Assembly: GCA_964479125.1 (NCBI GenBank)
Contig: CAYZJK010000041.1
Span: forward strand, 1 to 5,045
Direction: 5' to 3'
From: CAYZJK01 sp964479125
GTDB lineage: Bacteria > Patescibacteriota > Saccharimonadia > Saccharimonadales > Saccharimonadaceae
Length of the DNA: 5,045 nt
Shown in pieces: positions 1 to 4,113 of the stretch. Below the pieces are notes generated by a model. That model searched no databases. It had not been told where the DNA came from and saw nothing but the letters and a program-made list of their open reading frames with translations. The translations under genes were made by a program, and so were the position numbers. Each line of letters begins with the position of its first letter. Positions within the stretch are counted from its first letter, which is position 1.

Positions 1-535
1 GCGTGAGTCCAGTCTCTCCATTCGTCGCTTGAAGCGGTGCCTCTATAGCCATTGAAGTTGGATGTCGGTGATGGGCTAATGTCGTTACATCGGAGCTGCG
101 CGGTTGCATCGTCATCGTCGTGGTGCCACTCAGTGCTCTCCTTTTCGTTAACACAAAAACCTTCTTCGCCATAAATATAGTAGTACTTTCCGGCAGCTGA
201 GAGCGTCGCAACGGCTATCTCCTCGCCATTATCAGAAAAGCACATTGTCAGATTGGTTGGTGTAGTTGGATGCTGTGCGTAAGCTGAGCGATCGCTAATC
301 TTATATCTTCCTAGGCCGTCACGGAGGTGAAAGGTTTGAGTGACATATCTGCCGTGATCTACCTTGTAAAGCTCCATGACCTTACCTAGGCTAGCAAATC
401 ATTTTCGACCGTGGTGTTTCGTGCCCTATTCTGAATTCCGTTATAGGCGACGATTGAAATAGCCGCCAGGATGCCGATTACCACTATTACAATTAAGAGT
501 TCTACGATAGTGAAGCCAGACTTGGATTTAAACAT
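1..535 (-). pseudogene. Type IV prepilin-like protein, frameshifted and partial
   Basis: Type IV pilins are exported, cut by a prepilin peptidase and assembled into surface fibres. From the ATG at 535 the frame reads MFKSKSG then FTIVELLIVIVVIGILAAI: a short basic leader, the G7/F8 cleavage site, Glu at mature position 5 (residue 12) and the hydrophobic N-terminal helix (about residues 8-30). This frame stops after 49 codons (TAG at 388-386). A second minus frame starting near 395 stays open for 131 codons to the window edge and continues like a pilin body (ASLGKVMELYKVDHGRY, later KYYYIYGEEGFCVNE, three Cys). Restoring one base near 396 (GATTTG to GATTTGG) would join them as ...ENDLASLGK..., at least 178 residues. 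So this is a one-base deletion: either a real mutation or an assembly error. There is no Shine-Dalgarno; see the promoter at 544-572. The pilin identity is very likely; the true state of the gene is uncertain. Confidence 0.85.
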
Positions 536-543
536 GCTTCTTA

Positions 544-572
544 AGTACAAAGCTTAAGCTTATGCATATCAA
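544..572 (-). promoter_or_regulatory. Candidate promoter of the prepilin gene, possibly leaderless
   Basis: On the minus strand TTGATA (572-567) and TGTACT (549-544) are separated by 17 bases, matching the sigma-70 consensus at 5/6 and 4/6 positions. Only 8 bases lie between the -10 box and the ATG at 535, so transcription would start at or next to the start codon. That fits the absence of a Shine-Dalgarno sequence. The spacer contains the 12-bp palindrome AAGCTTAAGCTT (550-561). This is inferred from sequence pattern only. Confidence 0.4.
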
Positions 573-594
573 ACGGGACATTAGGTCTTACCTC

Positions 595-608
595 TTCAAC
601 TAGTTGAA
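595..608. repeat. 14-bp perfect palindrome between DUF4386 gene and prepilin gene
   Basis: TTCAACTAGTTGAA is a perfect inverted repeat without spacer. It lies just past the DUF4386 stop codon and 23 bp upstream of the candidate -35 box of the prepilin gene. It has no T-tract and no loop, so it is unlikely to be a terminator; an operator is possible but unproven. Confidence 0.45.
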
Positions 609-613
609 CTACA

Positions 614-1330
614 TTAACGCTTCTTTAGATCACTGCTACTAAGTTTTCTGCCCCAGATAAGTAGCCAAATTATTAAGATTCCTTCTCCTATAAAAGTAAA
701 GGTTGAGACTTCTAGCGTGTAGTTATTGATGAGTAGCTTGCCAAGACTGTCAATTAAATAACCTAGTCCAGCGAGGGCAATTAATACACCTAGCCAAGTC
801 GGTGTATATTTAGCTTTAAAAAATAGCCAACCGAGTAGTAGTAAGTGGATGCCAAAAGCTATCAGGGCTATATACCAGAAGGTATAAAATCCCTTCAAAT
901 CACTAATTACCATCGCTGACACAGTCGACTCAGCATTCCCTACCCTAGTTACCATGGCGACTAAAAAGCAGATAGCTACTAGAAAGATTGCAGCATAGAT
1001 AATCCTGGTCCAACCCATTAGATTAATGAACTTTTCTTTACTAGGTTTAAAGAATTGAATAAGAGCAATAGCTACTACGCCATCAAGCGATACGACGATA
1101 GTTAGTATAATTATTGCTAAAAGTATTTCGGACTTAAGGTTAGTTATATTCTCAAGCGTAGCGTATAGGCTTCCTTGATGAAGGGTGTCGAGAACGCCAA
1201 AATGAGCAATGGGAGCTAAGATCGCCATACCTAGTAGACCAAGTGCGGCAGTGATGGCCGCATTTCTAGTGCGCTGCAGCTTTTCTGCTTTAGCTTTGCT
1301 GGTCATATTTCTGAAGGCTGATTTAATCAT
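614..1330 (-). CDS. DUF4386-family integral membrane protein
   Basis: A 238-residue polytopic membrane protein whose function is unknown, as for the family. After a basic N-terminus (residues 1-22) I see about six hydrophobic segments: roughly 23-45, 68-94, 108-127, 150-172, 177-198 and 208-227, followed by a basic tail (SSSDLKKR). The segment around 150-200 (FWYIALIAFGIHLLLLGWLF, then a Thr-Pro turn, LGVLIALAGLGYLIDSLGKL) is the conserved part of DUF4386 proteins and gives the family call. Length is normal for the family. The ATG at 1330 is preceded by no clear Shine-Dalgarno, but a -10-like box lies 8 bases upstream. The stop lies 78 bp before the prepilin start with no terminator between, so read-through into that gene is possible. 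Confidence 0.8.
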   Translation of the reverse strand: MIKSAFRNMTSKAKAEKLQRTRNAAITAALGLLGMAILAPIAHFGVLDTLHQGSLYATLENITNLKSEILLAIIILTIVVSLDGVVAIALIQFFKPSKEKFINLMGWTRIIYAAIFLVAICFLVAMVTRVGNAESTVSAMVISDLKGFYTFWYIALIAFGIHLLLLGWLFFKAKYTPTWLGVLIALAGLGYLIDSLGKLLINNYTLEVSTFTFIGEGILIIWLLIWGRKLSSSDLKKR

Positions 1331-1336
1331 AAGCTT

Positions 1337-1365
1337 ATACTATATCTCTAGGGCTGATATAGCAA
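1337..1365 (-). promoter_or_regulatory. Candidate promoter of the DUF4386 gene, possibly leaderless
   Basis: On the minus strand TTGCTA (1365-1360) is followed either by TAGTAT (1342-1337, 17-base spacer) or by the better box TATAGT (1344-1339, 15-base spacer). The latter ends 8 bases before the ATG. As for the prepilin gene, this geometry would give an mRNA with almost no leader. Inference from pattern only. Confidence 0.35.
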
Positions 1366-1526
1366 TTTAGATGGATGCTTACTAGCTCTACTCTCCCCTA
1401 GTCTAGTCGCTAGTCTTCTAGGCGTTGAAGTGGCTTTGGTAAACGAGGCTGGTAGCCCCTATCTAGAGATTGGTGATCATGTGACTATTTCACATAGCCA
1501 AATCAGTTCAGCTCTAGCTCACGTCG
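1358..1526 (+). other. Unassigned open stretch running into the scaffold gap
   Basis: One plus-strand frame is open for 56 codons from 1358 (after TGA at 1355) into the Ns and includes VALVNEAGSPYLEIGDHVTI from the GTG at 1430. There is no ATG or ribosome binding site and I do not recognise a family. The IGDHVTIS part is faintly reminiscent of a left-handed beta-helix repeat, but that is too little to call. The stretch also has clustered CTAG tetramers (1403, 1410 and 1418 among others). It may be part of a gene cut by the gap, or non-coding. Confidence 0.2.
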
Positions 1527-1626
1527 NNNNNNNNNNNNNNNNNNNNNNNNNNNNNNNNNNNNNNNNNNNNNNNNNNNNNNNNNNNNNNNNNNNNNNNNNN
1601 NNNNNNNNNNNNNNNNNNNNNNNNNN
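1527..1626. other. Scaffold gap of exactly 100 N
   Basis: One hundred consecutive N join two contigs. The round length suggests a placeholder, so the real distance and any genes inside are unknown. Apparent reading frames that cross it are not meaningful. Confidence 0.98.
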
Positions 1627-1641
1627 GCTTCAGGGCTGTAG

Positions 1642-1806
1642 TCGACGCCTAGAACTACTCTAGGTACTATAGGTGCGCCTATCTCCCTACCTCCTCCGCT
1701 CCTGTATTTACATATTGAGATGAGTGTTTTAGAGTATGAGGTTTCTGTATTGAGCCGCTCGGTGTTAAGCACGGTGATTCAAGGGGTTAAATTCTTGAAT
1801 AACTAA
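1642..1806 (+). other. Unassigned open stretch right of the gap
   Basis: A plus frame is open for 54 codons after TAG at 1639 and ends at TAA 1804-1806; its end reads VLSTVIQGVKFLNN. It has one internal ATG (28 codons from the end) and no ribosome binding site near the beginning. I recognise no family. It contains the dyad ATTCAAG (1777-1783) / CTTGAAT (1794-1800) with a 10-base spacer. It could be a gene remnant or chance. Confidence 0.2.
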
Positions 1807-2100
1807 TGTATCCGTAAGGTGTTAATGCATGAATAGCCGATGTTTTAAGGGCGTTGTAAAAATAAGTGATGTAAATTTGTATTTTTAGGCTTAATGCTTA
1901 TCGTTACATAATTTATACGGCTAGATTTAGCCTAGATATTCTTGGTATGTGCGGGTGCTTTTTTTGGGGGGCATATTGCCCATGTGGCCGGGCTGACTGT
2001 TAAAATTTAAAAAATATGATATAACTATTGTTAGGCTATTTATCTGTAGTCTTGATCATTTCCATTACTATCCCACCCACTTCTACTGTTTGGAGGAGTC
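1807..2100 (+). other. AT-rich intergenic region upstream of rmlA
   Basis: No gene is evident here. The stretch has a short inverted repeat GGCTA/TAGCC (1919-1923/1928-1932), a T7G6 run (1959-1971), a 5-bp hairpin GGGCA/TGCCC (1969-1981) that lacks a following T-tract, and then the rmlA promoter and leader. The 294 bases are long for this otherwise compact window and could hold regulation, but I cannot assign a known riboswitch or RNA. Confidence 0.5.
1993..2020 (+). promoter_or_regulatory. Candidate promoter of rmlA
   Basis: CTGACT (1993-1998) and TATGAT (2015-2020) are spaced by 16 bases and match the -35 and -10 consensus at 4/6 and 5/6 positions. An A/T-rich spacer and downstream TATAAC add to the likeness. 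Transcription would begin near 2027, leaving a leader of about 74 bases that ends with the strong GGAGGAG site at 2092-2098. Confidence 0.5.
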
Positions 2101-3006
2101 ATGAAAAAAGGAATCATCCTGGCTGCTGGCAACGGCACCAGGCTCGGACCGATTACCCTCGGACTGAACGAAGATGGATCCTGCGTAAGTAAGCCGCTGG
2201 TTGATACTTACGATAAGCCAACAATCTATTACCCGCTGAGCGACTTGATCTCGGCTGGTATCGATAATGTGTTGGTTGTAACAGCGCCGCATACCGTTGA
2301 TGTTTACATGCAGGCGCTCGGCAACGGCAGCAATCTTGGCATTACGATTCAGTATGCAGTTCAGCAGGAGCAGCTTGGTATCGCCCACGTCTTCATGATT
2401 GATGCCGTAAAGAAATTTATCGGCAACGATCCTGTGGCGCTGACGTTTGGTGATAATGTCTTTAGCGGACATAGTTTCACCAAAACGATTCGTGACTGCC
2501 CTGATCCTGACGGTGCTACTATCTTCGCCTATCAGGTTGAGGATCCTGAGCGTTTCGGAGTGGTTGAGTTTGACCGCTCCGGAAAAGCTATCTCGATTGA
2601 AGAGAAGCCGACCGAGCCGAAGTCTAACTTTGCGGTAGTTGGTATCTACTTCTACGACAACTCTGTTGTTGAGGTGGCCGACCAGATCGAGATGAGCGAC
2701 CGTGGTGAGTATGAAATCACTGCCATCAATGAAGTCTACTTGAGGCGTAATCAGCTCAAGGTAGTTACTCTCGACGATGACGTAGAGTGGTTCGATACCG
2801 GCACGCCCGACTCTCTGATGGAAGCACGGACATTTGTCTGGCAGGAGCAGCGCAGGACGGGTCGTTTGATCGGCAGTCCGGAGTATGCGGCTTACCGGGC
2901 AGGGTTTATCGACCTCGATCAGCTCAGCCGACTGGCTGAACGGACCAAGAAGTCTGGCTACGGTCAGAAGCTCATGGACATGGTAAAGGTACGTCATAGC
3001 GTGTAG
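2101..3006 (+). CDS. rmlA: RmlA-type glucose-1-phosphate thymidylyltransferase
   Basis: Known family reaction: dTTP + glucose 1-phosphate to dTDP-glucose + diphosphate, the first step of dTDP-rhamnose supply in the cytoplasm. The 301 residues fit the short RmlA class (about 290). Visible motifs: nucleotide loop GIILAAGNGTRLGPIT (4-19), K31, YDKPTIYYPL (37-46), metal-binding GDN with D118, ERFGVVEF (150-157), EEKP (167-170), GIYFYD (181-186), GEYEITAIN (202-210), second metal Asp in DTGTPDSL (D232), and the class-typical end KSGYGQKL (284-291). Oddities: about seven extra residues (LNEDGSC, 22-28) before VSK; SKPLVD where the family usually has SKQLLP; and a QQEQLGIAH loop (88-96) more like long-form or archaeal enzymes. 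Substrate choice is therefore less certain than the fold. GGAGGAG 2 bases before the ATG fixes the start. It lacks CTA, TTA and TCA codons. It stands alone, with no rmlBCD here. Confidence 0.85.
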   Translation: MKKGIILAAGNGTRLGPITLGLNEDGSCVSKPLVDTYDKPTIYYPLSDLISAGIDNVLVVTAPHTVDVYMQALGNGSNLGITIQYAVQQEQLGIAHVFMIDAVKKFIGNDPVALTFGDNVFSGHSFTKTIRDCPDPDGATIFAYQVEDPERFGVVEFDRSGKAISIEEKPTEPKSNFAVVGIYFYDNSVVEVADQIEMSDRGEYEITAINEVYLRRNQLKVVTLDDDVEWFDTGTPDSLMEARTFVWQEQRRTGRLIGSPEYAAYRAGFIDLDQLSRLAERTKKSGYGQKLMDMVKVRHSV

Positions 3007-3025
3007 TAACTTAGGAAAACTACAC
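3001..3025 (+). other. Hairpin overlapping the rmlA stop codon
   Basis: GTGTAGT (3001-3007) pairs with ACTACAC (3019-3025) across an 11-base loop. The 5' arm contains the last Val codon and the TAG stop of rmlA. It sits directly before the terminator hairpin and might protect the transcript end; its role is unknown. Confidence 0.4.
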
Positions 3026-3027
3026 AC

Positions 3028-3059
3028 AAAACACCGAAGCTAATTACTTCGGTGTTTTT
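3028..3059 (+). terminator. Rho-independent terminator of rmlA
   Basis: AAAACACCGAAG (3028-3039) and CTTCGGTGTTTT (3047-3058) form a perfect 12-bp stem with the 7-base loop CTAATTA, ending in a T-run (3055-3059). It begins 21 bases after the rmlA stop. The A-run on the 5' arm means it could also stop transcription from the opposite direction. Confidence 0.92.
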
Positions 3060-3093
3060 CAATTAGTGGTGAATTGTACTTAATCCGAAAGTT

Positions 3094-3122
3094 AAAAGCC
3101 CCACACTCTTTACGTGTAGGGG
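3094..3122 (-). terminator. Rho-independent terminator of the 84-residue gene
   Basis: Read on the minus strand, CCCC-T-ACAC (3122-3114, one bulged T) pairs with GTGTGGGG (3106-3099) around a 7-base loop and is followed by CTTTT (3098-3094). It starts about 10 bases after the TAA at 3133. Together with the terminator at 3028-3059 it isolates the two convergent units. Confidence 0.75.
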
Positions 3123-3132
3123 GTGTTCTAGC

Positions 3133-3387
3133 TTAGGATTTTCTCTGCAGTTTCTTCTTGGTGCTAGCAATCTCGACACTGAGGGTAGCGATAAGCATCT
3201 TCAAAGGGAGTCTAGACCTCTCTGCTGCAGTACTGCGATCATCTCCGAGTAAAGCGATTATCTTTTCAGCTGAAGCGAGATGCTTTTCGCGAGTCTCGAT
3301 ATATTCAGTATGCTTGATGTGGTTTTGGTCTTGGTCGGAGTTAGTCTTGGCGTTGCCGGTCGCATTGTCGTTTTCGACGTAAGACAT
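3133..3387 (-). CDS. Small charged hypothetical protein, 84 residues
   Basis: I do not recognise a family. The N-terminal third (residues 1-30) is polar, rich in Asn, Asp, Gln and Lys and probably disordered. Residues 30-48 (IETREKHLASAEKIIALLG) and 59-82 (Leu-rich, ending in STKKKLQRK) look helical and amphipathic, so a helical hairpin or coiled coil is plausible. There is no signal peptide, membrane segment or Cys. The ATG at 3387 is chosen because AGGAG lies 5 bases upstream; the frame is open for 27 more codons to another ATG at 3468, but that extension would bury this site and has no Shine-Dalgarno. The gene has its own terminator (3094-3122) and two dyads upstream (3438-3449, 3469-3483), which supports a real, regulated single-gene unit. 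It is convergent with rmlA. Function unknown. Confidence 0.75.
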   Translation of the reverse strand: MSYVENDNATGNAKTNSDQDQNHIKHTEYIETREKHLASAEKIIALLGDDRSTAAERSRLPLKMLIATLSVEIASTKKKLQRKS

Positions 3388-3392
3388 GGCTT

Positions 3393-3397
3393 CTCCT
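3393..3397 (-). promoter_or_regulatory. Ribosome binding site that fixes the 84-residue start
   Basis: AGGAG on the minus strand, within AGGAGAA (3397-3391), sits 5 bases before the ATG at 3387. It decides in favour of the 84-residue form over a longer 111-codon frame. Confidence 0.8.
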
Positions 3398-3437
3398 AAG
3401 AGTAAAAGAACAACATAGTGCCGTCTGGCACACGGAT

Positions 3438-3449
3438 ATGTTAAAACAT
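3438..3449. repeat. Dyad ATGTT-AA-AACAT upstream of the 84-residue gene
   Basis: Perfect 5+2+5 inverted repeat ATGTTAAAACAT about 50 bases upstream of the start codon. It shares its ATGT...ACAT ends with the dyad at 3469-3483. Candidate operator half of a pair. Confidence 0.4.
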
Positions 3450-3468
3450 GCAAGAGTCTGTATGGCAA

Positions 3469-3483
3469 ATGTAAAATTTACAT
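3469..3483. repeat. Dyad ATGTAAA-A-TTTACAT upstream of the 84-residue gene
   Basis: Perfect 7+1+7 inverted repeat, centred 32.5 bp from the dyad at 3438-3449, about three DNA turns. It lies between the terminator at 3497-3526 and the 84-residue gene, where its promoter must be. Candidate operator. Confidence 0.45.
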
Positions 3484-3496
3484 ATTAACAGGAGCT

Positions 3497-3526
3497 AAAG
3501 AGAAAACCCCACATCTAAATGTGGGG
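3497..3526 (-). terminator. Rho-independent terminator of the 3.5-4.0 kb unit
   Basis: On the minus strand CCCCACAT (3526-3519) pairs perfectly with ATGTGGGG (3514-3507) across the 4-base loop TTAG, followed by TTTTCTCTTT (3506-3497). It lies 9 bases after the stop codon of the 57-codon frame and closes the unit that begins at the promoter 3949-3977. Confidence 0.88.
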
Positions 3527-3535
3527 TGTGTTCCT

Positions 3536-3709
3536 CTAGTCGGTGATAGGCGCCCAAAGGGAGCGGAAATTTCGCTTCACGCTGTCGATCAAATTGCTTC
3601 GACTAGATTTATCTAGCGGGATCTCAGGTACGGAATTTAGCTGATTAAAGTTGCAGTCGGCGTACTGACGGTATTGAGATTTTATCATCTGGTCGAACTT
3701 ATCTGGCAT
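3536..3709 (-). pseudogene. 57-codon frame, probable 3' remnant of a larger gene
   Basis: From the ATG at 3709 it encodes 57 soluble residues, beginning MPDKFDQMIKSQYRQYADCN and ending SVKRNFRSLWAPITD. The same frame is open for 8 more codons upstream (KELDGQLW) to a TAG. Codon use and composition look coding, and the stop lies 9 bases before a strong terminator. I recognise no family. The start overlaps the end of the 72-codon frame by 11 bases (ATGCCAGATAA), which would allow coupled translation; an AAGGAG lies 18 bases upstream, too far to be ideal. Removing one G at the GAAGGAG run near 3730 would fuse the two frames into about 126 residues. It is therefore either the second gene of a tiny operon or the tail of a gene shortened and frameshifted. 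Confidence 0.5.
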
Positions 3710-3917
3710 CCAGAGCTGACCGTCTAGCTCCTTCTACTCCGCCGCCGCATGCTTCCGTTAGTGCGGTAGTAGTTAGGGTTGCGAAGAATGTTGTCGCGAT
3801 TGGTAGTCCGGCCTGAATGACGCTGTCGATTAATTTTACGATCGCAACAGCTGGAGAAATGGTAAAGGCACGCTTAATAACCTTCCTAATTGAAGAGCTG
3901 TACTGCTTCAATGTCAT
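3699..3917 (-). pseudogene. 72-codon frame resembling the N-terminus of an ABC exporter permease
   Basis: Residues 1-18 are polar and basic (RKVIKRAF), followed by a hydrophobic stretch (about 19-48: SPAVAIVKLIDSVIQAGLPI and on through ATTFFATLTTTAL) and then a Gly-rich turn (GGGVEGAR). From memory this resembles the first transmembrane helix and following loop of ABC-type exporters in related CPR bacteria; no nucleotide-binding domain follows, and intact proteins of that type have about 550-600 residues. A good promoter (3949-3977) lies upstream, giving a leader of about 25 bases; there is only an AGG directly before the ATG, so the ribosome binding site is poor. The most economical reading is an ABC gene that lost most of its interior but kept its promoter and terminator. 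A genuine small membrane peptide is the alternative. Confidence 0.45.
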
Positions 3918-3948
3918 CCTGTCTTTTGTCTCGTCTTGCAGCGGTTTA

Positions 3949-3977
3949 ATTATAGGTATAGCGTCCTACTTGTGCAA
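3949..3977 (-). promoter_or_regulatory. Promoter of the 3.5-4.0 kb minus-strand unit
   Basis: On the minus strand TTGCAC (3977-3972) and a perfect TATAAT (3954-3949) are separated by exactly 17 bases. Transcription would start near 3942, about 25 bases before the ATG at 3917. It points away from the ZIP gene, with the palindrome at 4023-4049 in the shared space. Confidence 0.6.
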
Positions 3978-4022
3978 ACGTGCTAACTTACCACGTAAAG
4001 GGTTGTCTGTTGTATTTACTTA

Positions 4023-4049
4023 AGCTATTGCAACAAATTTGCAATAGCT
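4023..4049. promoter_or_regulatory. 11-bp-stem palindrome between divergent units, candidate operator
   Basis: AGCTATTGCAA (4023-4033) and TTGCAATAGCT (4039-4049) form a perfect inverted repeat around CAAAT. No T-tract follows on either strand, so terminator function is unlikely. Its right arm contains the TTGCAA that serves as the candidate -35 box of the ZIP gene, and it lies 46 bp upstream of the -35 box of the divergent unit. A dimeric repressor binding here would block ZIP transcription; metal control is a guess from the gene served. Confidence 0.5.
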
Positions 4050-4068
4050 GTTCTGGTGAGGTTATAGT
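4039..4068 (+). promoter_or_regulatory. Candidate promoter of the ZIP transporter gene
   Basis: TTGCAA (4039-4044) and TATAGT (4063-4068) are spaced by 18 bases and match the consensus at 4/6 and 5/6 positions. Transcription would start near 4075 and leave a leader of about 39 bases containing AGGA (4103-4106), 7 bases before the ATG. A weaker alternative -10 lies in TTTAATATAG (4091-4100). Confidence 0.45.
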
Positions 4069-4113
4069 TCTTCTAGAGTTAATAATTATCTTTAATATAG
4101 ACAGGAAAAGCTT

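Noticed and set aside
386..400. Programmed -1 frameshift in the prepilin gene
   Set aside because: No slippery heptamer is present in the zero frame before the stop and no downstream stimulatory hairpin is evident.
1430..1772. Frames of 77 and 89 codons crossing the N run on both strands
   Set aside because: A third or more of each is unknown bases across a gap of arbitrary length, so they are artefacts.
1959..1981. T7G6 run with GGGCA/TGCCC hairpin as a terminator
   Set aside because: The T-run precedes the stem on the plus strand and an A-run follows it on the minus strand; neither orientation fits a terminator.
2447..2638. 63-codon plus frame within rmlA
   Set aside because: Out-of-frame shadow of the rmlA coding sequence without its own start signals.
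2083..3027. Open frame of 314 codons antisense to rmlA
   Set aside because: It is in exact register with the rmlA codons and exists only because rmlA lacks CTA, TTA and TCA codons; the sense product has all the catalytic motifs and expression signals.
3158..3382. Plus-strand frame opposite the 84-residue gene
   Set aside because: Shadow frame with no start signals; the minus strand has both ribosome binding site and terminator.
3388..3468. N-terminal extension of the 84-residue protein to an ATG at 3468
   Set aside because: It has no Shine-Dalgarno, and a good AGGAG site sits inside it exactly before the ATG at 3387; the extension also covers a candidate operator.
3817..4023. Plus-strand frame of 68 codons ending at the 4023 palindrome
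   Set aside because: No ribosome binding site; it runs opposite the 72-codon frame and its promoter, and the palindrome lacks a T-tract to act as its terminator.
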